Origin: Nitrospirae bacterium RIFCSPHIGHO2_01_FULL_66_17 | GTDB lineage: Bacteria; Nitrospirota; Nitrospiria; 2-01-FULL-66-17 | Assembly: GCA_001803875.1 (NCBI GenBank) | Contig: MHEO01000075.1 | Coordinates: 2,928 to 20,721 of the forward strand | Direction of reading: 5' to 3' | DNA: 17,794 nucleotides | Shown here: piece after piece, positions 1-6,575 of the stretch | How the letters are laid out: the number at the start of each line of letters is the position of its first letter | How positions within the stretch are numbered: the stretch's first letter is position 1 | Translations under genes and position numbers: made by a program | The notes under the pieces: model-generated | What the model was told of the DNA's origin: nothing | What the model saw: only the letters and a program-made list of their open reading frames with translations | Database searches by the model: none

Positions 1-348
1 GGGGTCGCCCAACTGATGGCGCGGGACCCGCAGTACGTGCAGATCCGCCTGGGATCCGGCGAGGTGCGGTTCATCAACGCCGCCTGCATGGCCACCATCG
101 GCCAGGTGGGTAACCTCGACCATGAGAACGTGTCGATCGGCAAGGCCGGCCGCACGCGATGGATGGGCCGTCGCCCGAAGGTGCGCGGCGTCGCGATGAA
201 CCCGGTCGACCATCCCCACGGGGGGGGCGAGGGCAAAGCGGGCCAGGGGAATCCCCACCCGGTCTCGCCGTGGGGCCAGCTGGCCAAGGGGTTCAAGACG
301 CGTCGGCGCAAGGATGCCGAGCGGTTCATCGTCAAGCGAAGGAAGTAG
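1..348 (+). CDS. rplB: Large-subunit ribosomal protein L2, C-terminal part (5' end outside window)
   Basis: L2 is a universal 50S protein next to the peptidyl-transferase centre, needed for subunit association. The open frame runs in from base 1, so the first 150 or more residues lie upstream of the window. The ATG at base 16 is internal and not the start. Visible motifs are IGQVGNLDHEN, IGKAGRTRWMGRRPKVRG and MNPVDHPHGGGEG. The last carries the conserved histidine implicated near the catalytic centre. The protein ends in the usual basic tail FIVKRRK. rpsS follows after 2 bases, so the two are co-transcribed. The assignment is certain from these motifs and the gene order. Confidence 0.98.
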   Translation, partial: GVAQLMARDPQYVQIRLGSGEVRFINAACMATIGQVGNLDHENVSIGKAGRTRWMGRRPKVRGVAMNPVDHPHGGGEGKAGQGNPHPVSPWGQLAKGFKTRRRKDAERFIVKRRK

Positions 349-350
349 TC

Positions 351-638
351 ATGCCCAGGTCAGTGAAAAAGGGTCCGTTCATCGATGCGAGCCTGTTGGC
401 CAAGATCGAGAAGATGAACCGGAACAAGGACAAGAAGATCATCAAGACGTGGTCGCGCCGCTCGACGATCATCCCGGAGATGCTGGGCCACACGCTGGCG
501 GTCCACAACGGGCGGAAGTTTATCCCGGTCTATGTGACCGAGAACCTGGTCGGCCACAAGCTCGGCGAGTTCTCGCCCACGAGGCTCTTCAAGGGGCACG
601 GGTCGGCGAAGACCGAGAAGTCTGCGGCGCTGAAATGA
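351..638 (+). CDS. rpsS: Small-subunit ribosomal protein S19
   Basis: S19 sits in the head of the 30S subunit, pairs with S13 and contacts 16S rRNA and A-site tRNA. The product is 95 residues (E. coli 92). It begins MPRSVKKGPFID and includes the family motifs TWSRRSTIIPEM, AVHNGRKFIPVYVT and VGHKLGEFSPTR. The ATG at 351 is preferred over an upstream in-frame ATG because it gives the canonical N terminus and has AAGGAAG about 7 bases upstream, inside the end of rplB. The TGA stop shares two bases with the left end of a family A repeat, which separates the gene from rplV by 180 bp. That gap is unusual for this normally compact cluster. Confidence 0.98.
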   Translation: MPRSVKKGPFIDASLLAKIEKMNRNKDKKIIKTWSRRSTIIPEMLGHTLAVHNGRKFIPVYVTENLVGHKLGEFSPTRLFKGHGSAKTEKSAALK

Positions 639-798
639 GACTGTCCCAAAAGTCCATCTGCTACGTTCTCGGTCCCTCGGAGATCCTCACGTACGACCGC
701 AATCCCCCGGGAATGCTTCGTACCTCCAGGAGCCTCCCAGTACGCTCCGGTCTCCTCGGTCCCTGCGGCCTTGCATCTGGAGCTTTTGTAACAGTCTC
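637..798 (+). repeat. Family A hairpin repeat, copy 1 (rpsS/rplV gap)
   Basis: The element is 162 bp, bounded by GAGACTGTCCCAAAAG (637-652) and its near-exact inverse CTTTTGTAACAGTCTC (783-798), with 14 of 16 positions complementary. It has the family core CGTACGA/CCCAGTACG, but the loop is split by about 39 extra bases (697-735). It also carries the conserved flanks AGTCCATCTGC on the left and CCTTGCATCTG on the right. It fills nearly all of the space between two ribosomal genes, so it must be transcribed. It could act as an intra-operon hairpin (partial terminator, RNase-processing or mRNA-stability element) or be a neutral insertion. Function is inferred; the structure is seen. Confidence 0.85.
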
Positions 799-818
799 AC
801 AGAGAGATAGGCACGCAC

Positions 819-1220
819 ATGGCTGAAGCCAAGGCAGTGCTCAAATTCGTGCGGATCTCGCCGCGGAAGGCCCGGAACGTGATCGATCTCATCCGGGGCA
901 AGCGGGCGGGCGACGCGATCTCGACGTTGAAGTTCACGGCGCGCGGGGCCGCGCGGGTGATCGAGAAGGTCCTGCGGTCGGCGATCGCGAACGCCGAGGA
1001 CCGGCAGATCGGCGACGTCGACGACCTGGTGGTCAGCCGCGTGTGCGTGGACCAGGGGCCCACGTTGAAGCGGATCCAGCCCGCGCCGCAAGGCCGCGCG
1101 CACGCGATCCACAAGCGCATGAGTCACATTACCGTGGTGGTCAGCCCGGTGCTGCGGCCGGTTCGCCGGACGGCGAAGGCGGGGGCTGCGCCGAAGGGAG
1201 CGGAGAGTCGTGGGGCATAA
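819..1220 (+). CDS. rplV: Large-subunit ribosomal protein L22
   Basis: L22 lines the nascent-peptide exit tunnel of the 50S subunit through a long beta-hairpin and is a known macrolide-resistance locus. The product is 133 residues against about 110 in E. coli. Recognisable stretches are VRISPRKARNVIDLIRGK near the start and GPTLKRIQPAPQGRAHAIHKRMSHITVVV, which is the tunnel hairpin. The extra length is a C-terminal Arg/Ala/Gly/Lys-rich tail (about residues 112-133). That tail exists because the gene runs 11 bases into rpsC. The 5' end lies 20 bases after repeat copy 1. The ribosome-binding site is a modest purine run (AGAGAGATAGG). Confidence 0.97.
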   Translation: MAEAKAVLKFVRISPRKARNVIDLIRGKRAGDAISTLKFTARGAARVIEKVLRSAIANAEDRQIGDVDDLVVSRVCVDQGPTLKRIQPAPQGRAHAIHKRMSHITVVVSPVLRPVRRTAKAGAAPKGAESRGA

Positions 1221-1884
1221 GGTTCATCCGATCGGGTTTCGCCTGGGCTACATCAAAACGTGGAACTCGCGGTGGTACGCCGAGAAGGAGTACGCCGGCC
1301 TGCTCCACGAGGACCTCAAGGTCCGGAAGATTGTGAAGGCGAAGCTGTACCACGCCGGCATCGCGCGGATCGAAATCGAGCGCTCGGGGAACCAGTTGCG
1401 GATCAATTTGCACACGTCCCGACCCGGGATCATCATCGGCCGCAAGGGCGCGGAAGTCGACAAGCTCAAGGCGGAGATCGAGGCGTTGACCAAGCGCCAG
1501 GTGTCGATCAACATCAAGGAGATCAAGAAGCCCGAGGTGGACGCGCAGCTCGTGGCCGAGAACATCGCGCTCCAGTTGGAGAAGCGGATCGCGTTCCGCC
1601 GGGCGATGAAGAAGGCGGTGGTCTCCGCCCTCCGGTTGGGCGCGAAGGGCATCAAGGTCAACTGCGCCGGCCGGCTCGGCGGCGCGGAGATCGCGCGGAC
1701 CGAATGGTACCGCGAGGGGCGCGTACCGCTCCACACGCTTCGCGCCGACATCGATTACGGATTGGCTGAGGCCAAGACCACCTACGGCCAGATCGGCGTG
1801 AAGGTGTGGATCTACCGCGGCGAGACCTTGCCGGACGGCGGGGTTGCGAAGCCGGAAGAACGGGGAGCGAGGTCCCATGCTTAG
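1210..1884 (+). CDS. rpsC: Small-subunit ribosomal protein S3
   Basis: S3 is in the 30S head and, with S4 and S5, forms the mRNA entry pore. The product is 224 residues (E. coli 233). It starts at a GTG and reads MGHKVHPIGFRLGYIKTW, the standard S3 N terminus. The KH RNA-binding loop GRKG is visible in RPGIIIGRKGAEVDKL (about residues 71-86). The C-terminal domain contains GRLGGAEIARTEWYREGRVPLHTLRADIDYG. The start lies inside rplV (11-base overlap) with GGAGAG just upstream. The stop lies inside rplP (8-base overlap), which points to coupled translation. Confidence 0.98.
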   Translation: MGHKVHPIGFRLGYIKTWNSRWYAEKEYAGLLHEDLKVRKIVKAKLYHAGIARIEIERSGNQLRINLHTSRPGIIIGRKGAEVDKLKAEIEALTKRQVSINIKEIKKPEVDAQLVAENIALQLEKRIAFRRAMKKAVVSALRLGAKGIKVNCAGRLGGAEIARTEWYREGRVPLHTLRADIDYGLAEAKTTYGQIGVKVWIYRGETLPDGGVAKPEERGARSHA

Positions 1885-2293
1885 CCCCAAAAAGGTCAAG
1901 CACCGCAAGATGCATAAGGGCCGGATGAAGGGCAAGGCCTACCGGGGCGCCGAACTCGCGTTCGGCGATTTCGGCCTGAAGGCGCTCGAACCCGGCTGGG
2001 TCACCGCCCGGCAGATCGAGGCTGCCCGGATCGCGATGACCCGCTACGTGAAGCGCGGCGGGCGGATCTGGATTCGGATCTTTCCCGACAAGCCGGTGAC
2101 CCGCAAGCCGGCCGAGACCCGGATGGGGAAGGGCAAAGGCAACCCCGAGTTCTGGGTCTGCGTAGTGAAGCCGGGGCGGATCCTCTACGAGATGGAGGGG
2201 GTGACGCTCGACGTGGCGAAGGCCGCGTTCAGGCTGGCCGCCTACAAGTTGGCGATCGCGACCAAGTTCATCGAGCGGGGAGCGGCGATCTGA
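1877..2293 (+). CDS. rplP: Large-subunit ribosomal protein L16
   Basis: L16 binds 23S rRNA near the A site and helps position aminoacyl-tRNA. The product is 138 residues (E. coli 136). It begins MLSPKKVKHRKMHKGRMKG, and typical blocks include FGDFGLKALEPGWVTARQIEAARIA and PVTRKPAETRMGKGKGNPEFWV. An earlier in-frame ATG at 1844 would add 11 residues read inside rpsC. The ATG at 1877 gives the family N terminus and is preceded by GGGGAGCGAGG. The gene overlaps rpsC by 8 bases and rpmC by one base (TGATG). Confidence 0.98.
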   Translation: MLSPKKVKHRKMHKGRMKGKAYRGAELAFGDFGLKALEPGWVTARQIEAARIAMTRYVKRGGRIWIRIFPDKPVTRKPAETRMGKGKGNPEFWVCVVKPGRILYEMEGVTLDVAKAAFRLAAYKLAIATKFIERGAAI

Positions 2294-2499
2294 TGGATCC
2301 GAAAGATCTGCGGGGATTGACGCCGGAGGAGTTGCGCCAGAAGGCGCGCGAACTCAAGAAGGAGCTGTTCCACCTCCGCGTCCAGAGCGTGACCGGTCGT
2401 GTGGAGAACCCCTCGCGCATCAAAACCGTGAAACGCGAGATCGCGCGGGTGAACACGATCGCCCGCGAGGCCGAGCGGTCCGGGACGGCGCGAGCGTAG
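2293..2499 (+). CDS. rpmC: Large-subunit ribosomal protein L29
   Basis: L29 is a small helical 50S protein beside the exit tunnel, where with L23 it helps form the docking site for the signal recognition particle and trigger factor. The product is 68 residues (E. coli 63). It has the characteristic pattern LRGLTPEELRQKARELKKELFHLRVQ followed by NPSRIKTVKREIARVNTI. The ATG shares one base with the rplP stop, and the upstream GGGGAGCGG serves as its ribosome-binding site. Confidence 0.97.
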   Translation: MDPKDLRGLTPEELRQKARELKKELFHLRVQSVTGRVENPSRIKTVKREIARVNTIAREAERSGTARA

Positions 2500-2514
2500 G
2501 GAAAGGGAGACGGG

Positions 2515-2811
2515 GTGAGCAACGAGGTTGTGAAGGCGCCCAAGTCGGTCGTGGGCCAGGTGGTGAGCAACAAGATGCAGAAGACCGTGGTGGTCGAGGC
2601 GGAATGGACCATCATACATCCGAAATATAAGAAGGTCGTCCGGCGCACGACCCGGTACATGGCCCACGACGAGCACGGGTGCGGGATCGGCGACCGGGTG
2701 CAATTGACCGAGACCCGGCCGTTGTCCAAGCGGAAGCGCTGGCGGGTCGTGTCGATCGTCGAGCGATCCGCCCGACCGGTCCCGGTGCTGGAGGAGCCCG
2801 TCGCGTCATGA
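2515..2811 (+). CDS. rpsQ: Small-subunit ribosomal protein S17
   Basis: S17 is a primary 16S rRNA-binding protein with an OB fold. The product is 98 residues against 84 in E. coli; the surplus is at the C terminus (ERSARPVPVLEEPVAS). Core motifs are GQVVSNKMQKTVVVEAE, HPKYKKVVRRTTRYMAHDE and IGDRVQLTETRPLSKRKRW. The start is a GTG at 2515 with GGGAAAGGGAGA just upstream. The TGA stop overlaps the rplN ATG (ATGA), so reinitiation is likely. Confidence 0.97.
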   Translation: MSNEVVKAPKSVVGQVVSNKMQKTVVVEAEWTIIHPKYKKVVRRTTRYMAHDEHGCGIGDRVQLTETRPLSKRKRWRVVSIVERSARPVPVLEEPVAS

Positions 2812-3176
2812 TCCAGATCTACACGATGCTCGACGTGGCCGACAACTCCGGGGCCAAGAAGGTCATGTGTTTTCACGTCCACGGCGGATCGAAAAAGCGG
2901 TACGCGACGATCGGCGACGTGATCACGGTGACGGTGAAGGAGGCCATCCCCCAGGGCAGCGTCAAAAAGGGGGAGGTGGTAAAGGCCGTGGTCGTGCGGA
3001 CGGCGAAGGAAGTGCGCCGCGACGACGGCTCGTACATCAAGTTCGACCGCAACGCGGCGGTGCTGATCAACCCCCAGGGGGAACCGATCGGCACGCGCAT
3101 CTTCGGCCCGGTGGCGCGCGAGCTGCGGTGGAAGAAGTTCATGAAGATCATCTCGCTCGCGCCGGAAGTGCTGTAG
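2808..3176 (+). CDS. rplN: Large-subunit ribosomal protein L14
   Basis: L14 lies at the subunit interface, bridges to 16S rRNA with L19, and is the docking site for silencing factor RsfS. The product is 122 residues (E. coli 123). It begins MIQIYTMLDVADNSGAKKVM and ends with FGPVARELRWKKFMKIISLAPEVL, both close to the universal pattern. The ATG at 2808 is part of an ATGA overlap with rpsQ and has GGAGGAG about 15 bases upstream. Longer frames starting upstream are overlaps with rpsQ in another frame and are not used. Confidence 0.98.
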   Translation: MIQIYTMLDVADNSGAKKVMCFHVHGGSKKRYATIGDVITVTVKEAIPQGSVKKGEVVKAVVVRTAKEVRRDDGSYIKFDRNAAVLINPQGEPIGTRIFGPVARELRWKKFMKIISLAPEVL

Positions 3177-3192
3177 GAAGGGAAGACGAGAG

Positions 3193-3540
3193 ATGGCGAT
3201 TGAAACGACAACAGCGCCGACCAAGGCCCGCATCCGAAAAGGCGACACGGTGGTCGTCCTTAGCGGCAAGGAGCGCGGCAAGCAGGGCAAGGTGCTCCAG
3301 GTGATGCCGAGTCTCTCGAAGGTCGTGGTCGAGAAGCTCAACATCATCAAGCGCCACACCAAGCCCGGCAAGTCGAACAAGGGCGGCATCATCGAGAAGG
3401 AAGGGTCGCTGGCGCTGTCCAAGGTCATGGTGGTCTGTCCCCACTGCGCCAAGCCGGCGCGGTTGGGCGTGGCCGTCCTGGACGGCGGGCGGCGGATGCG
3501 CCGGTGCAAGCGCTGCGGCGAGATCGTGGACAAGGGGTAG
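3193..3540 (+). CDS. rplX: Large-subunit ribosomal protein L24, zinc-ribbon type
   Basis: L24 is one of the two assembly-initiator proteins of the 50S subunit. The product is 115 residues (E. coli 104). The KOW domain is at about residues 12-40 (ARIRKGDTVVVLSGKERGKQGKV), followed by EKLNIIKRHTKP. The C-terminal part carries two Cys-x2-Cys pairs, C82/C85 (CPHC) and C105/C108 (CKRC), which probably bind a zinc ion. Many but not all bacterial L24 proteins retain these. A ribosome-binding site (GGAAGGGAAGACGAGAG) precedes the ATG. rplE follows after 2 bases. Confidence 0.97.
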   Translation: MAIETTTAPTKARIRKGDTVVVLSGKERGKQGKVLQVMPSLSKVVVEKLNIIKRHTKPGKSNKGGIIEKEGSLALSKVMVVCPHCAKPARLGVAVLDGGRRMRRCKRCGEIVDKG

Positions 3541-3542
3541 GC

Positions 3543-4106
3543 ATGGTAAAGACAGCGATCACCGAGGTGTTGCCGCTCAAGACCCGTTACCGGCAGGAGA
3601 TCGTTCCCCTCCTGGCGAAGGAGTTCAGCTACCGCAACCCGATGCAGGTGCCCCGGGTCGAAAAGGTGGTGATCAACGTCGGGATGGGGGAGGCCACCAG
3701 CAACGCCAAGCTCCTCGAAGCCGCGGTCAAGGAGCTGGGCCAGATCACCGGACAGAAGGCGTTGGTGACCAAGGCGCGCAAGTCGATCGCCGGCTTCAAG
3801 TTGCGCGAGGGCGTATCGATCGGTTGCAAGGTGACCCTCCGCGGCGCGCGGATGTGGGAGTTCCTTGAGCGCCTGCTGCACATCGCCCTGCCGAGGATTC
3901 GCGATTTCCGCGGCGTGCTCGGGCGGTCGTTCGACGGACGCGGCAATTACACGCTGGGGTTGAAGGAGCAGTTGATTTTTCCCGAGATCAAATATGACGA
4001 AGTCAGCGCGATTCATGGGATGGACATCACGATTGTGACGACCGCCCGGACCGACGCGGAAGGCAAGGCCCTGCTCAAGCAACTGGGCATGCCGTTCCGC
4101 AATTAG
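3543..4106 (+). CDS. rplE: Large-subunit ribosomal protein L5
   Basis: L5 binds 5S rRNA with L18 and L25 and contacts the P-site tRNA elbow in the central protuberance. The product is 187 residues (E. coli 179). Motifs include NPMQVPRVEKVVINVGMGEA, ITGQKALVTKARKSIAGFKLREG, GCKVTLRGARMWEFLERLL and RDFRGVLGRSFDGRGNY. It ends KQLGMPFRN. The ATG at 3543 gives the family N terminus and follows the purine-rich end of rplX (GGGGTAGG), 2 bases after its stop. Confidence 0.98.
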   Translation: MVKTAITEVLPLKTRYRQEIVPLLAKEFSYRNPMQVPRVEKVVINVGMGEATSNAKLLEAAVKELGQITGQKALVTKARKSIAGFKLREGVSIGCKVTLRGARMWEFLERLLHIALPRIRDFRGVLGRSFDGRGNYTLGLKEQLIFPEIKYDEVSAIHGMDITIVTTARTDAEGKALLKQLGMPFRN

Positions 4107-4127
4107 CGCGCACACACGAGGACAACG

Positions 4128-4313
4128 ATGGCACGCACGGCCCTGATCAACAAAGCTCAAACCCCCCAGAAGTTCCCGGTTCGACAGTACCATCGATGCC
4201 GCGTGTGCGGCCGGGTTCGCGGCTTCATGCGCAAGTTCGCCATGTGCAGGATCTGTTTTCGGAATTTCAGCCTGAAGGGCGACATCCCGGGCGTCATCAA
4301 GTCGAGTTGGTGA
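4128..4313 (+). CDS. rpsZ: Small-subunit ribosomal protein S14, zinc-binding type (S14Z)
   Basis: S14 is a late-assembly protein of the 30S head. At 61 residues this is the short zinc form, not the 100-residue zinc-free form of E. coli. The zinc ligands are C24, C27, C40 and C43 (CRVCGR and CRICF). It ends in the family signature IPGVIKSSW. Some genome projects name this gene rpsN. Its place between rplE and rpsH is standard for lineages with S14Z. The ribosome-binding site is GAGGACAACG. Confidence 0.97.
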   Translation: MARTALINKAQTPQKFPVRQYHRCRVCGRVRGFMRKFAMCRICFRNFSLKGDIPGVIKSSW

Positions 4314-4347
4314 CCGCCCGAATCCCGTCGCGAGGAGCGAAGACGTT

Positions 4348-4746
4348 ATGAGCATGACAGATCCCGTTGCCGACATGTTGACCCGAATCCGCAACGCCAC
4401 CATGCGCCGCCACGAGGCGGTGGTCATGCCGGCGTCGCGCCTCAAGGGCGAGATCGCCCGGCTGTTGAAGGAGGAAGGGTTCGTCCGGCAGTATAAGCTG
4501 GTGACCCAAGGGGCGCGGACGGCGTTGAAGATCGAACTGAAATACATGAACGAGGACGAGCCCGTCATCGGGGGCCTGCGCCGGGTCAGCACGCCGGGTC
4601 GGCGGGTGTACGTGGGGGCGGACCGGATCCCGCGGGTCAAGGGCGGGTACGGGGTGGCGATCCTGTCGACCAACCAGGGCGTGCTGACCGACAAGCACGC
4701 GCGCCAGGCGAGGGTCGGCGGCGAAGTCCTGTGCTACGTGTGGTAA
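4348..4746 (+). CDS. rpsH: Small-subunit ribosomal protein S8
   Basis: S8 is a primary binder of the 16S central domain; in E. coli it also represses the spc operon by binding a mimic of its rRNA site. The product is 132 residues (E. coli 130). It begins MSMTDPVADMLTRIRNA and ends with KGGYGVAILSTNQGVLTDKHARQARVGGEVLCYVW, including the conserved region around STNQGVLTD. A second ATG two codons downstream (4354) is possible. The ribosome-binding site is GCGAGGAGCG. No S8-binding mimic was recognised upstream of rplE. Confidence 0.98.
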   Translation: MSMTDPVADMLTRIRNATMRRHEAVVMPASRLKGEIARLLKEEGFVRQYKLVTQGARTALKIELKYMNEDEPVIGGLRRVSTPGRRVYVGADRIPRVKGGYGVAILSTNQGVLTDKHARQARVGGEVLCYVW

Positions 4747-4762
4747 GGGAGTAACGAGGCGC

Positions 4763-5299
4763 ATGTCACGAATCGGTCGCAAAGAGATGCCGGTCCCGAA
4801 GGGGGTCGAGGTGAAGGTCGCCGACGGGGTCGTGCGCGTGAAGGGCCCCAAGGGGGAACTGTCCAAGGCGATCCACGCCGCCGTGTCGGTGACGCTCGCC
4901 GATGGTCAGGTGCGTGTGGCGCGCTCGTCGGACGAGAAGTTCCACAAATCGCTGCACGGGATGCTGCGGAACGAGATCCAGAACATGCTGGAGGGGGTCA
5001 CCCGGGGGTACGAGCGGGTGCTCGAGATCACGGGCGTGGGGTACCGGGCGCAGTTGCAGGGGCGGAGCCTGCTCCTCAATCTGGGCTACACCCACCAGAT
5101 CGACTTTCCGCTTCCGGCCGGGATCGACGCGTCGGTCGAGAAGCAGACGACCGTGACGATCCGCGGCGTGGACAAGTACCTGGTCGGACAGACCGCGGCG
5201 AAGATCCGCGCCATGCGCAAGCCCGAGCCCTACAAGGGCAAGGGGGTCAAGTACGCCGGCGAGCGGATCATCCGTAAAGAAGGCAAGACCGGCAAGTGA
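4763..5299 (+). CDS. rplF: Large-subunit ribosomal protein L6
   Basis: L6 lies near the sarcin-ricin loop and factor-binding site of the 50S subunit. The product is 178 residues (E. coli 177) with two tandem L6 folds. Motifs are MSRIGRKEMPVPKGV, VKGPKGELSKAI, LEITGVGYRAQLQG and the C-terminal EPYKGKGVKYAGERIIRKEGKTGK. The ribosome-binding site is AAGGGAGTAACGAGG. The stop is followed within 8 bases by repeat copy 2, which separates the gene from rplR by 181 bp. Confidence 0.98.
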   Translation: MSRIGRKEMPVPKGVEVKVADGVVRVKGPKGELSKAIHAAVSVTLADGQVRVARSSDEKFHKSLHGMLRNEIQNMLEGVTRGYERVLEITGVGYRAQLQGRSLLLNLGYTHQIDFPLPAGIDASVEKQTTVTIRGVDKYLVGQTAAKIRAMRKPEPYKGKGVKYAGERIIRKEGKTGK

Positions 5300-5306
5300 A
5301 GAAGGC

Positions 5307-5423
5307 GCCTGTCCATGAACGGCCTTCTGCGGCGTTGTCGCTGCGCTCCGGTGCTCACGTACGAACCAGTACGCTGCGCTCCGGTGCTCGCTCCGCCTTG
5401 CATCTGACCGCTCCTGAACAGGC
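5307..5423 (+). repeat. Family A hairpin repeat, copy 2 (rplF/rplR gap)
   Basis: About 117 bp, with terminal stem GCCTGTCCATGAACGG (5307 on) against CGCTCCTGAACAGGC (to 5423) and core CGTACGAACCAGTACG (5358-5373). Unlike copies 3 and 5, the sequence on either side of the core is a 17 bp direct repeat (5340-5356 and 5373-5389, beginning GCTGCGCTCCGG). Each unit is itself roughly palindromic around CCGG. The repeat starts 8 bases after the rplF stop and sits inside the spc gene run, so it is transcribed with it. Confidence 0.85.
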
Positions 5424-5428
5424 TTCCA

Positions 5429-5456
5429 TAAGATAACGTCATTAAGATAACGTCAT
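5429..5456 (+). repeat. 14 bp perfect tandem duplication before rplR
   Basis: TAAGATAACGTCAT occurs twice in direct succession (5429-5442 and 5443-5456) immediately after repeat copy 2 and 24 bp before the rplR ATG. The stretch is AT-rich in a GC-rich neighbourhood. It may be a slippage or insertion-associated duplication, or a pair of protein sites. Nothing in the sequence distinguishes these. Confidence 0.8.
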
Positions 5457-5480
5457 TCAATTGGACGAGGTAGGGGAACG

Positions 5481-5849
5481 ATGAGCTTGAGCGCAAAAGA
5501 TAAGGTGGAGGCGAGGAAGCGGCGCCACCGCCGGGTACGGAAGAGGGTGGTCGGGACCAAAGACCGGCTCCGCTTGTCCGTGTTTCGGAGCAACAGTCAT
5601 CTCTACGCCCAGATCATCGACGACCTCGCCGGCCGCACGATCGTGGCCACGTCCACGCTCGATCCCGCGATCAAGCCGCGGATCAAGGGCAACACGATCG
5701 AGGCCGCCAAGATCGTGGGCGCGACGCTGGCCGAACGGGCGAAGGCCGCCAACGTGACCACGGTGGTCTTCGATCGCGGCGGCTACCAGTACCACGGGAA
5801 ACTCAAGGCGTTGGCCGATGCGGCCCGCGAAGCGGGACTCAGTTTTTAA
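5481..5849 (+). CDS. rplR: Large-subunit ribosomal protein L18
   Basis: L18 carries 5S rRNA into the central protuberance together with L5. The product is 122 residues (E. coli 117). It has the basic N-terminal tail ARKRRHRRVRKRVVGT and the core RLSVFRSNSHLYAQIIDD, AKIVGATLAERAKAANVTTVVFDRGGYQYHGKLKALADAAREAGLSF. The ATG has GGTAGGGGAACG in front. It is the first gene after repeat copy 2, so its transcription depends either on read-through or on a start site inside that gap; no convincing promoter was seen there. Confidence 0.98.
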   Translation: MSLSAKDKVEARKRRHRRVRKRVVGTKDRLRLSVFRSNSHLYAQIIDDLAGRTIVATSTLDPAIKPRIKGNTIEAAKIVGATLAERAKAANVTTVVFDRGGYQYHGKLKALADAAREAGLSF

Positions 5850-5868
5850 GAGTTGAAAGAGGGGGGCG

Positions 5869-6372
5869 TTGTTGGAGCGGATCAATCCGGATGAGTTGAC
5901 CTTGAAGGACAAGGTTGTGTACATCAACCGCGTTGCGAAAGTGGTCAAGGGCGGCAAGCGGTTCAGCTTCTCGGCCGTGGTGGTCGTCGGCGATGGTCAG
6001 GGGTGCATCGGTGTTGGCAAGGGCAAGGCCGCCGAGGTGCCCGAGGCGATCCGCAAGGCGGTCGAGCACGCGAAGAAGAGTCTGATGAGGGTGCCGATCA
6101 AGGACGAGACGATCCCCTACGAGGTCGTCGGTCGCTGCGGCGCCGAGCACATCATGATGAAGCCTGCGTCGGCAGGCACGGGGATCATCGCCGGCGGCGC
6201 CGTCCGCTCGGTCATGGAGATCTCGGGTATCCGCAACATTCTGTGCAAGTCGTTGGGCAGCGGGAACCCGTACAACGTCGTCAAGGCCACGCTCAACGGC
6301 CTGACCTCGCTGCGCGACCCCGAGGTGTTGGCCCGGATGCGGCAGATCGAACCGGCCGGGGTGGGGGTCTGA
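5869..6372 (+). CDS. rpsE: Small-subunit ribosomal protein S5
   Basis: S5 helps form the mRNA entry tunnel and affects decoding accuracy. The product is about 167 residues (E. coli 167). Motifs are INRVAKVVKGGKRFSFSAVVVVGDG, GKGKAAEVPEAIRKA, KPASAGTGIIAGGAVRSVMEISGI and NPYNVVKATLNGL. No ATG is available at the expected N terminus. The likely start is TTG at 5869, or the TTG immediately after it at 5872, behind a strong purine run GAAAGAGGGGGG. A UUG start is unusual for a highly expressed gene. The stop overlaps the rpmD ATG (TGATG). Confidence 0.96.
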   Translation: MLERINPDELTLKDKVVYINRVAKVVKGGKRFSFSAVVVVGDGQGCIGVGKGKAAEVPEAIRKAVEHAKKSLMRVPIKDETIPYEVVGRCGAEHIMMKPASAGTGIIAGGAVRSVMEISGIRNILCKSLGSGNPYNVVKATLNGLTSLRDPEVLARMRQIEPAGVGV

Positions 6373-6575
6373 TGAAGGCGGAGCGACAACTGGCGATCAC
6401 CCTGGTGCGCAGCCCGATCGGCCGGCCGGCGCCTCAGAAGGCGGTCGTGAAGGGACTGGGATTCCGCAAACTACAGCAGACCGTGGTGCGCCCGGACACG
6501 CCGGCGATTCGCGGGATGATCGCGAAGATTCCCCACCTTGTCACGGTCGAGGAACGGCCGGGAGACCGCGCATGA
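6372..6575 (+). CDS. rpmD: Large-subunit ribosomal protein L30
   Basis: L30 is a small 50S surface protein that is absent from several bacterial lineages, so its presence has some taxonomic value. The product is 67 residues (E. coli 59). It reads LAITLVRSPIGRP, then VVKGLGFRKLQQTVVRPDTPAIRGMIAKIPHLVTVEE, the usual L30 pattern. It overlaps rpsE by one base and rplO by four (ATGA), implying translational coupling on both sides. Confidence 0.97.
   Translation: MKAERQLAITLVRSPIGRPAPQKAVVKGLGFRKLQQTVVRPDTPAIRGMIAKIPHLVTVEERPGDRA

Noticed and set aside
159..350. N-terminal extension of S19 starting at 159
   Set aside because: This reads rplB in another frame and lacks any S19 similarity; ATG 351 has a good ribosome-binding site and the family N terminus.
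2268..4694. 808-codon open frame on the - strand opposite rpmC to rpsH
   Set aside because: It is antisense to seven well-recognised ribosomal protein genes, shows no domain or sensible composition (Arg/His/Leu-rich), and is expected from the strong GC3 bias of the + strand genes.
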